Shown one piece after another: positions 23,557 through 32,158 of a stretch of 64,000 nucleotides of DNA. The position numbers were made by a program, and so were the translations under genes. Within the stretch, counting starts at the first letter, position 1. Each line of letters begins with the position of its first letter. This DNA comes from CAVQWT01 sp963810815 (lineage in GTDB: Bacteria; Pseudomonadota; Gammaproteobacteria; Burkholderiales; Casimicrobiaceae): NCBI GenBank assembly GCA_963810815.1, contig CAWEPB010000004.1, positions 1-64,000 on the forward strand, written 5' to 3'. The notes beneath the pieces were generated by a model, which saw nothing but the letters and a program-made list of their open reading frames with translations, ran no database searches and was not told the origin of the DNA.

Positions 23557-24984
23557 CTACTGCGGGGGCGAGCCGCCCCATTCGCGCAGCAGCGATTGAT
23601 AGTCCTGCGATTCGCGCAGAAGTTGCCCGGCTGCTTCGCGCAACAGGTCGACGTCGCCGGCCGGCAGCGCGAAACTCGTCGGCATGTTCATCAGACGGTC
23701 GCGTTCGGCCGGGTCCTTGACGGCGTCGAAGCTGATGTCCATGAGGTGCAGGGTCAGCTTCGGAAGCTGGACGCTCGCCTCGGCCTCCGCCTCGCTCGCA
23801 CCCGCGAGGCGCGCCCGCAGAATCATGATGTCGCGGCGCCAGCCATAGATCTCCTGCCGGTCCTTCATGAGCTCGATGGTCTCGAACGAGTAGCGGTCGA
23901 TGGGCACCCCGCTGGCCTTCAGCAGCTGGTCGATCGTGCCGGGCGGGTCCTCCTTGCGGTCCCAGTCGGTCCTGGGTGCCGAGCGCGAATTCACCACGAC
24001 GACCACGATCCTGTGGATGACGCCGAAGCCGATCTCGCCGCGGAACGTCGCGCTCGCCCCAACGGCCTCCAGGGTCTCCAGCACGCCGCGCATCCCGATG
24101 TTGTCCGCCACGCCGCCGTCGACGAGGTGGATGTACGGCCGGTCCTTGCTGTTCTGGAAGTCCTTCATCTCGAGGTAGCGCTTCAGCGCGCGCGCCGATG
24201 GCCGGACCCGTCCCTCGGTCCTGGCGACGTCCCGGACCCAGTCCGGATACTCGTAGCCGCAGGTACCGCCGTAATTGTCGAGCGTCACCGCCGACAGCAC
24301 GACCGGCACGGCCGACGACGTGGCCGCCGCGCGCGACAGGCGAACCTTGCTGAGATCCGAGCACAGCAGGTCGAAGTCGTTCTGGTAGAACGAAAACCGG
24401 TAGCCGGTCGAGATGTCGGTACCGTTGGCGATCGCGACCGGCGCCTGCCTGGCGAGCAGGTCGGCGTACGTCGCGCCTTCGAACAGGATCTCGTCGTAGT
24501 ACTCGGCGGCGAGTTCCGAGCGCCCGGCGCTGCCCCCGATGTACTTGCCCCAGTTGAACGGGTTGAGGGCGCGCTGGATGAGCTCGCCCTGGACGTCGCG
24601 CTTCAGGAAGCGCTGCTCGTACTCGGAGAACAGCCGCTCGCCGTAGAGCGCATAGGCGAGCGCCGTGAAGCTGCCCCCGGAGACGCCGGTGATGATGTCC
24701 ACCTCGTCGATCAGCCGGCGGCGCTGGCCTTCGATCACGATCTCGGTGCGCCGGAGCTCCTCCAGCACACCGTAGGACAGCGCCGCGGCGCGGGTGCCGC
24801 CGCCGGAGAACGCGAGGAAGAACAACGTGCCGGGATCGTTGTTCACGCGCTTGGGCATCAGCAGATACGGCCGGTAGCCCGCCTTCGGATCGAACTGGGC
24901 GAGCGGCTCGTTGATCGGCCGGCTGGCACAGCCTGCCAGCGTCAGCGCGGCCAGCAGGGCCAGGAGGAAGCGCTTCGTCTGCAT
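23557..24984 (-). CDS. Patatin-like phospholipase lipoprotein
   Basis: A predicted outer-membrane or periplasmic lipid hydrolase. The 475-residue product has a lipoprotein signal (MQTKRFLLALLAALTLAGC, lipidated C19), the glycine-rich oxyanion loop SGGGTRA at about 60-66, the nucleophile elbow GVSGGS (S102) and the DGG of the catalytic aspartate (VDGGVADN, about residue 315), completing the Ser-Asp dyad. Of two nearby ATGs the inner one (24984) places GGAG at a normal distance and gives a proper lipoprotein signal. It faces away from the cytochrome/flavoprotein pair. Confidence 0.9.
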   Translation of the reverse strand: MQTKRFLLALLAALTLAGCASRPINEPLAQFDPKAGYRPYLLMPKRVNNDPGTLFFLAFSGGGTRAAALSYGVLEELRRTEIVIEGQRRRLIDEVDIITGVSGGSFTALAYALYGERLFSEYEQRFLKRDVQGELIQRALNPFNWGKYIGGSAGRSELAAEYYDEILFEGATYADLLARQAPVAIANGTDISTGYRFSFYQNDFDLLCSDLSKVRLSRAAATSSAVPVVLSAVTLDNYGGTCGYEYPDWVRDVARTEGRVRPSARALKRYLEMKDFQNSKDRPYIHLVDGGVADNIGMRGVLETLEAVGASATFRGEIGFGVIHRIVVVVVNSRSAPRTDWDRKEDPPGTIDQLLKASGVPIDRYSFETIELMKDRQEIYGWRRDIMILRARLAGASEAEAEASVQLPKLTLHLMDISFDAVKDPAERDRLMNMPTSFALPAGDVDLLREAAGQLLRESQDYQSLLREWGGSPPQ

Positions 24985-25073
24985 GGTGTGCATCTCCCGA
25001 AAGCACATGTGCCCTTGGACGGATGCAGCTGCACCCAACATGTGTAAGCCTAGTCCGAGAGGGGGCCGCGGTA

Positions 25074-25087
25074 TTGACTTCCGTCAA
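25074..25087. promoter_or_regulatory. FNR/DNR-like palindrome
   Basis: TTGACTTCCGTCAA is a perfect TTGAC-N4-GTCAA dyad, a variant of the Crp-Fnr family half-site. It stands 90 bases upstream of the patatin gene and 193 bases upstream of the cytochrome gene. The regulator is inferred from the motif only. Confidence 0.45.
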
Positions 25088-25190
25088 CGCCGGCTCGTTG
25101 CCGATCACGCCAGGGTAACGACGGGGCGCAGCACGACGAACTCTCGTCCCGGAACGTCCCACGGAAACCTGGCCGGCCAGCCGTTGGACC

Positions 25191-25209
25191 GTTCAGGTCC
25201 GGTTCAGGT
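25191..25209 (+). promoter_or_regulatory. 11-bp-spaced direct repeats upstream of the cytochrome gene
   Basis: GTTCAGGT occurs at 25191-25198 and again at 25202-25209. An 11-bp period puts both on the same DNA face, the arrangement bound by OmpR/PhoB-type response regulators. It ends about 70 bases before the cytochrome start, so it could overlap the -35 region. Confidence 0.4.
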
Positions 25210-25279
25210 TGGCGCGCTACGCTGACGGCGTGACGGACTCCCCGGGGCAAGCCCGAAAACGCTACACGAGAAGGAAAAA

Positions 25280-26050
25280 ATGAAGCTCTCCCACAGTCTA
25301 AGCTGGCTTTCGAGCCTGATGCTCCCGCTGGTCGCCGTGGCCGCCCATGCCGTGAGCCTGTCGCCCACCTCGCTGTCCCTGCTGCCGGGCGACAAGGCCA
25401 CCATAAGGGTCGGCAACATCAGGGGCACGGTCACCCTTTCCAACTCGAATTCCACGGCAGTTTCGGCGACGCTGGCGAGCGGAACGATCAGCGTGACCGC
25501 CAATGCGGTCGGCGTCGCGACGTTGTCGGTCACCGACAAACGGGGCACGAAAACGGCCAAAGTCACGGTCAACGGCCCGCTGGGTGTTTCGCCCAGCGGT
25601 GCATCGATCCTCGTCGGGCAATCGACTGCACTGACGGTAAGCAATGCGATCGGCACGATCACGATCGGCAACTCCAACACCAACGCGGTCGGCACATCGC
25701 TTTCAGGCAATGTTGTCACGGTGACGGGAAAGAGCGCCGGAAGCGCCGAGCTCACCGTGCGCGACACGCGGTCCACCGTCAAGGTGCAGGTGACCGTCAC
25801 CACGTCCACGCCGCCACCGCCGACGAGCGAGATTCACCCCGGACGTCTGCTCGCCAGCAACTGCTTCCAATGTCATGGGACCAACGGCAGCGGCGGCTTC
25901 GACCGGATCCAGGGAAGCAGCGAGTTGCTCTCCGAATTGCGCAAGTTCGCCAGCGGTCAGGAAGATGCCGGCGGCATCATGGCGGCCCACGCGGTGGGCT
26001 ATACCGACCAGCAGTTGCAGCTGATCGCCGACTTCCTGTCCAAACAATAA
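25280..26050 (+). CDS. Ig-like repeat protein fused to a C-terminal monohaem cytochrome c domain
   Basis: The 256-residue protein has a signal peptide (MKLSHSLSWLSSLMLPLVAV, cleavage near AHA). Two bacterial Ig-like repeats follow, each about 73 residues (about 26-98 and 101-173). Both share the pattern VSLSPTSLSLLPG...GVATLSVTD. A Pro-rich linker (TSTPPPPTSE) leads to a short cytochrome c domain with one haem site C195-C198-H199 (SNCFQCHG). A probable axial Met lies in GGIMAAHAVG. It is 14 bases upstream of the flavoprotein gene and in the same direction. The pair resembles flavocytochrome c sulfide dehydrogenase, in which this would be the haem subunit. The Ig-like fusion is unusual. Confidence 0.85.
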   Translation: MKLSHSLSWLSSLMLPLVAVAAHAVSLSPTSLSLLPGDKATIRVGNIRGTVTLSNSNSTAVSATLASGTISVTANAVGVATLSVTDKRGTKTAKVTVNGPLGVSPSGASILVGQSTALTVSNAIGTITIGNSNTNAVGTSLSGNVVTVTGKSAGSAELTVRDTRSTVKVQVTVTTSTPPPPTSEIHPGRLLASNCFQCHGTNGSGGFDRIQGSSELLSELRKFASGQEDAGGIMAAHAVGYTDQQLQLIADFLSKQ

Positions 26051-26064
26051 GCGGAGCAACGAAA

Positions 26065-27414
26065 ATGGATCGTCGCAAATTTCTCGGGTCGCTGTCCGTC
26101 GGTGGTTTGGGCCTCATGATGCTGCCCAAGGCGTGGGCGGACGGCAGCACCACCCCGGTGCTGTTCCCGGTGCCCACCAACACGGGCATCAGCGGCAGGA
26201 TCGTCGTCGTGGGCGGAGGCATGTCCGGTGCTGCCGTGGCCAAGTACCTTCGCCTGTGGGGCGGCACCGGGGTGACCGTTACGCTGGTGGAGGCAAGCCC
26301 TTCCTACACGTCGAACATCATGAGCAATACGGTGCTCACGGGGCAGCGCACCCTCGCCAGCCTGAACTACACCTACGACACCCTGACCAGCCACTACGGC
26401 GTAACCCGCGTCAATGCCAAGGTGTCCGGCATCAACGCGGCCGGAAAGTCCGTGTCGCTGGAAGGGGGCGGCACCATCGGCTATGACCGCCTGGTGCTGG
26501 CGCCGGGCCTGGACTTCGACCTGATGCCCGGGATGTCGAGTCTGTCCGAGTACGACACCCTCGTTCCGCACGCATGGAAGGCCGGCCCCCAGACGCAGCT
26601 GTTGCGCAACCAGCTCCTTGCCATGCCGGCTGGCCAGGATGTGGTCCTGACCATCCCCAAGGCGCCGTATCGCTGCCCGCCGGGCCCCTACGAGCGGGTG
26701 TGCGTCATTGCCGATTGGCTGAAGACGAACAAACCCGGCAGCAGGATCATCGTGCTCGACGCCAATGCGAACATCATCGTGGAGAAGGAGAACTTCAGCC
26801 ACGCATTCACGGTTCTGTATCCCGGCGTGGTCGACTATCGTCCGGGCAGCATCGTGACCCGCGTCGACAGCGCGCAACGCGTGGTGACCTACGATCAGGT
26901 GAGCAACGGGGTGCAGGTGGCGGCAAACGTCCAGATCCAGGCCGCGGTGCTCAACCCCATTCCGCCGCAACGGGCGCCGCAGTTGCTGAGGGATGCCGGC
27001 CTGCTCAGCACCGACCCGCTGAAGCCCTTTGCCCCGGTCAACGTGCTGACCTACCAGTCGACCGTTGATCCGTTCATCCACGTCATCGGCGACGCCAGCC
27101 TGACGACGCAGCCGAAGGCCGGGCACATCGGCAACCAGCAGGGCAAGACCTGCGCGGATGCCGTCCTGCGCCTGCTGAGCAATCGGCCGATGAACGCGCA
27201 GGTCGTCACCAACTCCGCCTGCTACACGCCCATCACGTCGACCACCGCCACCTGGCTGTCCGCCGTCTACCAGTACGACGCCGCGACCGGAACGATGGTA
27301 ATCCTGGCGCAGCACAACAACAGCAGCGCGATCGCCGCGTCGGCTGCGACGTCCGACAATTACCAGGACATGCAGCGCTGGTTCACGACGCTGATGGGCG
27401 AGACGTTCAGCTGA
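26065..27414 (+). CDS. Flavocytochrome c sulfide dehydrogenase-type flavoprotein
   Basis: A periplasmic FAD protein of the FccB/SoxF/SQR superfamily, expected to oxidise sulfide or a related sulfur donor and pass electrons to its cytochrome partner. The 449-residue product has a Tat signal (MDRRKFLGSLSVGGLG), the FAD-binding GGGMSGAAVAKYL near residue 50, the FCSD-type CPPGPYERVC block (C204, C213), a second FAD site HVIGDAS near residue 340 and C363 in QQGKTCADAV, a candidate for the redox disulfide. GGAG precedes the ATG. The context with a cytochrome gene supports FCSD over a lone sulfide-quinone reductase. Confidence 0.88.
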   Translation: MDRRKFLGSLSVGGLGLMMLPKAWADGSTTPVLFPVPTNTGISGRIVVVGGGMSGAAVAKYLRLWGGTGVTVTLVEASPSYTSNIMSNTVLTGQRTLASLNYTYDTLTSHYGVTRVNAKVSGINAAGKSVSLEGGGTIGYDRLVLAPGLDFDLMPGMSSLSEYDTLVPHAWKAGPQTQLLRNQLLAMPAGQDVVLTIPKAPYRCPPGPYERVCVIADWLKTNKPGSRIIVLDANANIIVEKENFSHAFTVLYPGVVDYRPGSIVTRVDSAQRVVTYDQVSNGVQVAANVQIQAAVLNPIPPQRAPQLLRDAGLLSTDPLKPFAPVNVLTYQSTVDPFIHVIGDASLTTQPKAGHIGNQQGKTCADAVLRLLSNRPMNAQVVTNSACYTPITSTTATWLSAVYQYDAATGTMVILAQHNNSSAIAASAATSDNYQDMQRWFTTLMGETFS

Positions 27415-27435
27415 CGCGGTCGCGTCGCGCCGGTG

Positions 27436-28368
27436 TCAGGGGCGCGCGCGCATGGCGCGCCCCTCCTCCTTGAGCCCGGCGCTGAAGAACTCCAGCGCGG
27501 TCTTGGTCTTCGGCGCCTGGTCGGCGCCGACCACGATGCCGCGTGCGGCCAGATAGGTCTTGAACTCCGCGGCGACCTGGAAGCCTTCCTTCGGGAGGCA
27601 CTTGGTGGAGACCTCCAGGATGCGTGAACCGTCGGGATAGAGCCACATCTCGATGGTGATGGGCCGGTCGAAGTCCTTCGGCTGGTGCTTCGCCTTGAGC
27701 AGAAAGGTGGGGCCGAGGATCACCAGCTTGTCCATCGTGATGCCCGCAGGCGCATGCGCGTCGTAGAACGCGCGCTGTTCCTTGGAGAACAGCTTGCGCA
27801 GAGGCATCTTGCCTGAGGTCACGTCGAGCACCTCCTGGCCCGAGCAGACGCCCTTGAACGAAGCCGAGCACACGAATCCGCCCGGCATCACGTCCACCTC
27901 GACCTTGAAGGCCGCCGAGCGGCGAAGATCCGGGTCGATGGCGGACGGATCCACGGGACGCAGCTTCACGACCGTATCGGCGTCGCCCCCCTGGATGCGC
28001 CGCGCCCGGACGACCACGCCGGCCCGGTTCAGGGCCAGATCGGGCGTATCGAAGAAGAATGCCTGCCGAGGCTGCGCCTCGACCGGGTCGAGACCGATGC
28101 TCTTGATCGTCGCGCGATGGCCCGTGAGCGGAACCGACAGCTTCAGTTCGATGCTGTTCGCCCCCTTGCCGAGCTTGAGGACCTTGACGATGTCCTCGCC
28201 GGAGAGTGGCTTTGCCAGTGCAGTTGGGTCGGCCTTCACGACCTTCCGGGGCTTCGCCACCTTCCGGGCGTTCAACGTCTTCTTCCGGGCTGCGACTGCC
28301 TTCGTCGCCTTCGCGGGCTTTGCGCGCGCCGCGGGTTTCCTGGCTTTCCTGGCGGTCCTGGCAATCAT
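27436..28368 (-). CDS. CYTH-like protein with a Lys/Arg/Ala-rich N-terminal tail
   Basis: From the ATG at 28368 (GAGAGGG nine bases upstream) the product has 310 residues. The first 45 are extremely basic (RKARKPAARAKPAKATK and similar), like a histone H1 or AlgP tail. From about residue 70 it reads SIELKLSVPL, then FFDTPDLALNRAGVVVRARR and VVKLRPVDP, the pattern of CYTH/triphosphate tunnel proteins. That superfamily includes triphosphatases and class IV adenylate cyclases. The classic ExExK is reduced to E-x-K, so activity is uncertain. The next gene on the same strand encodes another CYTH-like domain with a Ppx/GppA phosphatase, suggesting polyphosphate chemistry. A start three codons earlier is possible. 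Confidence 0.7.
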   Translation of the reverse strand: MIARTARKARKPAARAKPAKATKAVAARKKTLNARKVAKPRKVVKADPTALAKPLSGEDIVKVLKLGKGANSIELKLSVPLTGHRATIKSIGLDPVEAQPRQAFFFDTPDLALNRAGVVVRARRIQGGDADTVVKLRPVDPSAIDPDLRRSAAFKVEVDVMPGGFVCSASFKGVCSGQEVLDVTSGKMPLRKLFSKEQRAFYDAHAPAGITMDKLVILGPTFLLKAKHQPKDFDRPITIEMWLYPDGSRILEVSTKCLPKEGFQVAAEFKTYLAARGIVVGADQAPKTKTALEFFSAGLKEEGRAMRARP

Positions 28369-28448
28369 GGTCTGCATCCCTCTCGTTGCAGGTGGGGAAA
28401 CGCCGGTCTCGTTCGACCGGGCCCTGTTGGCTCAGTGCAACATTCCCT

Positions 28449-29944
28449 TCAGGCTCCGAAGCGCTCGGCCAGCACGCCGTGGCGCAGGCCCCGGTCGCTC
28501 ACGGTGAAGCTCTGCTTGCCCAGCTTTTCCATCACCGTCCGCACGATGCAGGCGCCGGCGAGGATGACTTCCGCCCGCTTCGGCTGGAGGCCGACGATGG
28601 CGCGGCGGGCATCGGCATCCTGCGACCGGTACAGCTCGATCTGGCGATCGATCTCGACGCGATCGAGGATGGCGCCCTGGACGACCACAGGGTCATAGGT
28701 GGCGAGTCGATGCGCAACCGCGGTGATGTTGGTCACCGCGCCGCCCATCGCGACCAGCGCGTCGGGGACCGGGCGCCCCTCGATGCGCGAGAGGTCGGCC
28801 GAGATCGCCGCCATGGCCTCGTGCAGCACGTCGGCCGAAACGGCGCGGTCGAGTCCGAAACGCTCGGTGTAGCGCACGGCACCGACGTCGACGCTGAAGC
28901 GCTCGTCCACGACGGAATCGTGGCCGAACGTGAACTGCGAACTGCCGCCGCCGGTGTCGAACACGACGAGCGAGCCCCGGTTCAATCCCAGACCGGCCTT
29001 GGCGGCCACGTAGGCCAGCCGGCCCTCCTCGTCACCCGAGATCACCTCGATCGCAACGCCGGTGCGCGCCCGGATGGCGCCGATGACCTGGTCGCCGTTC
29101 GACGCGATCCGAAGGCCGGCCGTGCCCACGGCGGCGATCGCCCGCACGCCATGCCGCTTCGCTTCGTCGACCATGCCCGCGATCGCTGCGACCGTACGTT
29201 CCAGCGCGGCGTCGATGATCACGCCCTGCTGGGCGAGTCCCTCGCCGAGGCGGGTCAGCTCCGCCCGGTCGACGACGGTCCGCCACTTTCCGTCGGCGCC
29301 GTGCTCGCGCGATGTGGAACTTGATGGAATTGGTGCCCGCGTCGATCACGGCGTAGCGCATCGGCTCGTCATCGATCAGGGCTGTCAGGCCCCGGAGATA
29401 GCTGGTGTTCGTGTAGCCGCCCAGGCCGAGCTCCCGCACCGCACCGGATCACCGCCGCGGCATCCTCCGACTCGACCGCAATCGTGCGGGTGGGCTTGCC
29501 GTTCGCGACCACGTCGGAGAGTTCAGCCATGCATCCGCCGACCGTGTAGCGGGTCCGGCGCTTGTGGACCTTCACCTCGCGGACTGCACCGCCCGGCGCG
29601 GCAAACTGCGCGATGAACTCGTCGAGCGTGTAGCTCGCGCGGATCGCCGCCGGGACCGGCAGCCCGAGCGCGGCGACCACTTTCGCCGCCTCGGCTGCCG
29701 GAAGTGGGAAGCCGGCCTTCATGACCGGCGTCCACTGCTCGAGGCCGTCTGCATTGACCTCCCGCAGCACCTTGATGTCCATCAGCGCTGCGCGGATCTT
29801 CACGTTGCCTCCGGCGCCGGACAGCAGGTAGACCTCATCGGTCTCCTGCACTCCCCCCGGCGTCAACGCTGCCAACCGCTTCTCGGCTTCCCCGAAACGC
29901 GGACCGAACGATCGCCATTCCCAGCGCGGGGTGATTTCACTCAT
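28449..29944 (-). CDS. CYTH-like domain joined to a Ppx/GppA phosphatase (two +1 shifts)
   Basis: The N-terminal part (MSEITPRWEWRSFGPRFGEA) carries CYTH-type features: VKIRAALMDIKVL near residue 50, EQWTPVMKAGFPLP and a C-terminal AVRELGLGGYTNTSYLRGL. The C-terminal 300 residues are a Ppx/GppA domain with YAVIDAGTNSIKFHIA, GTAGLRIASN and DTGGGSSQFT, the sugar kinase/actin-fold phosphate sites. Shifts of +1 occur near 29445 and 29317. Once both are removed, no stop separates the domains, giving a single product of about 497 residues. Without correction the CYTH frame stops at 29369 and a Ppx start exists at 29361. Expected activity is exopolyphosphatase or (p)ppGpp phosphohydrolase. Confidence 0.75.
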
Positions 29945-30195
29945 GGCACGGTGCTCACATGAAACAGCATTGAAATTTCGGAGTGACGGAGCAGGAACGC
30001 AATCGACGCGTGCGGCGCTCGGCGTGTTGCCTCACGGCAGGGTGGCCCTACCTGCCACGCGGCCAACACATCATGCTCCCGTTCAAGAATAGCGCACTTC
30101 GCCGCCCGGGTTCCCCGCCGGTCCGGATTGGAATCGTAACGTCCAGGGTCACCCCCGGCTGCGTAGAGGCCGCAGCCGCATTCGGCCCGTCCCGA

Positions 30196-30756
30196 CTACT
30201 GCAGCGATTGAACCTTGCTCGCGGTCATCTGGAGGTCGACCCGCAGTCGCCGGAGCATGTCGTCGCCTGCAGTCGCGGATCGGTGCCCGTGGTAGACGAA
30301 ATAGTCGGCGACGACCTCCGCGGCGATCTCGCCCAGTATCCACGTCCCGGCGCCAAGCAGCGGCGCGAGGTTCGGAAACTCGCCATGACTGGCGGCGAAA
30401 TAGCGGAACTGGTCGTCGCGATGATGCGGAGCGATGAACCGAATGGTGCGCACGACCCCCGCCGGCGGCGGTGACAGCCCGCGGGCGAGCGCCTCCTGCA
30501 ACGCCTCGAGCAGCGAGTGCCCGATGCGCGAACTCAGGTCCTCGGCCGTCACACCACGCGCGCGCAGAAACGATTTCAGCGCGAACTCGATGCCCTGCGC
30601 GGCAAGATGGTACGGGGCCTGCGACTCGTTGCAGGCGATCGAGTTGGTCTCGCACAGCGCCTGCGCCACTTTCACGTAATCGTGGCTGTAGCGCCACAGC
30701 GCCAGCGCGGCCGTGCGCCTCGTCTCGACATCGATATCGACATGGGTCTCTTGCAT
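30196..30756 (-). CDS. HEPN-like domain protein
   Basis: The 186-residue all-helical protein has the pattern of HEPN-type domains: an N-terminal helix with ALWRYSHDYVKVAQAL, then PYHLAAQGIEFALKSFLRARG and IGHSLLEALQEAL. The canonical R-x4-6-H catalytic motif of RNase HEPN proteins is not evident, so it may be a non-nuclease member. AGGAGG lies seven bases before the ATG. No nucleotidyltransferase (MNT) partner is next to it, so a toxin-antitoxin pair is not supported. It stands alone on this strand, 251 bases from the CYTH gene start. Confidence 0.6.
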   Translation of the reverse strand: MQETHVDIDVETRRTAALALWRYSHDYVKVAQALCETNSIACNESQAPYHLAAQGIEFALKSFLRARGVTAEDLSSRIGHSLLEALQEALARGLSPPPAGVVRTIRFIAPHHRDDQFRYFAASHGEFPNLAPLLGAGTWILGEIAAEVVADYFVYHGHRSATAGDDMLRRLRVDLQMTASKVQSLQ

Positions 30757-31054
30757 GGTCAATCCTCCTGACGGCGGGACAGGCGTCGCTGATTGGCGAC
30801 ATCGGGAAGTACGTCGCGCAGCATCCCTGAGCTCAATAAGTCAGCAGGTTCGGGCTGGAGTTCCCATGCAATTGAGCGAGTGACCGATAGTCGACGTTTC
30901 CGCGACGCTGGCGAGCATCGGCTTCCGGTGGACGCCTGGCGCTGACGGGATGATCCGCCCGGTCCTCGCGGGACTTCCGGGCGAGGCGATGGGATGGCAA
31001 GGCCGTTGACGGCGCCGGGTGCTAATCTGGCCCTTTGAATCGTTGGAGGCGCAG

Positions 31055-32044
31055 ATGGAGACACGACAGCTGGGCCGCGACGGCCCGAGAGTTTCGGCCA
31101 TCGGCCTGGGCTGCATGGGGATGAGCGAGTTCTATGCGGGGCGGGACGACGCGGAATCGATCGCGACGATCCGGCACGCGCTGGACCTCGGCATCAACTT
31201 CCTCGACACTTCCGACATCTACGGCCCGCATACCAACGAGGAGCTGATTGGGCGCGCCATCAAGGGCCGACGTAGCGAAGTGTTCCTCGCCACCAAGTTC
31301 GGCATCCTGCGCGATCCGAAGGACCCGTCGGTGCGTGGGTTCGACAGCCGTCCCGAGTACATACGAAATGCGGTCGAAGGCAGTCTCCGCCGCCTTGGTG
31401 TGGCGACGATCGACCTCTACTACCAGCATCGGGTCGACCCGAAGGTGCCGATCGAGGACACGGTCGGCGCGCTCGCCGAGCTCGTTCGGGCCGGCAAGGT
31501 GCGCTACATCGGGCTGTCGGAAGCATCCGCTGCCACGCTGGAGCGCGCACACAAGGTGCACCCCATCACCGCGCTGCAGAGCGAATACTCGTTGTGGTCC
31601 CGCGAGCCCGAGGCCGATGTGCTCGCCGTGTGCCGTCGCCTGGGTGTCGGCTTCGTGCCGTACAGCCCCCTTGGGAGGGGGTTCCTCACCGGAGCGATCG
31701 CGCGACCCGAGGACTTTGCCGCCGACGATTACCGGCGATCGAGCCCGCGTTTCCAGGGGGAGAACTTCGCCAGGAATCTCGCGCTGGTGGAGAAAGTCAG
31801 GGCGTTTGCCGCCAGGATCGGCTGCACCCCCGGTCAGCTCGCGCTTGCGTGGGTGCTCGCGCAGGGCGACGACATCGTGCCGATCCCCGGCACCAAGCGT
31901 CGCAAGTACCTTGACGAGAATGTCGGTGCACTCGCGGTCCGCTTCCTGCCCGGGCAGTTGGCCGCCCTGGGCGCGGAATTTCCTGTCAATGCGGCCGCCG
32001 GGGATCGCTACCCATCGAACATGATGGGCGCACTGAATCGCTGA
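31055..32044 (+). CDS. Aldo/keto reductase
   Basis: An NADPH-dependent reductase of the AKR superfamily, closest in pattern to AKR13/YhdN-type proteins. The 329-residue product begins METRQLGRDGPRVSAIGLGC. It has the family segment NFLDTSDIYG with catalytic D51 and Y56, K81 in LATKFG and H125 in DLYYQHRVD. The NADP-binding C-terminus has IPGTKRRKYLDEN. GGAGG lies seven bases before the ATG. Substrate unknown. It is a single gene with no obvious operon partners. Confidence 0.92.
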   Translation: METRQLGRDGPRVSAIGLGCMGMSEFYAGRDDAESIATIRHALDLGINFLDTSDIYGPHTNEELIGRAIKGRRSEVFLATKFGILRDPKDPSVRGFDSRPEYIRNAVEGSLRRLGVATIDLYYQHRVDPKVPIEDTVGALAELVRAGKVRYIGLSEASAATLERAHKVHPITALQSEYSLWSREPEADVLAVCRRLGVGFVPYSPLGRGFLTGAIARPEDFAADDYRRSSPRFQGENFARNLALVEKVRAFAARIGCTPGQLALAWVLAQGDDIVPIPGTKRRKYLDENVGALAVRFLPGQLAALGAEFPVNAAAGDRYPSNMMGALNR

Positions 32045-32158
32045 CGCGCACGACGACGAGGCAGTGGCACACGGCACTCTTGGAACGCACCGTACCTGGG
32101 CCGTGGGGGCGCAAGACGATGCGATCCTCCACGACCTTGACGACGGGCTTGCAGTCGA

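Noticed and set aside
30196..30756. HEPN-MNT toxin-antitoxin pair
   Set aside because: No MNT nucleotidyltransferase is adjacent, and the catalytic R-x4-6-H is not evident.
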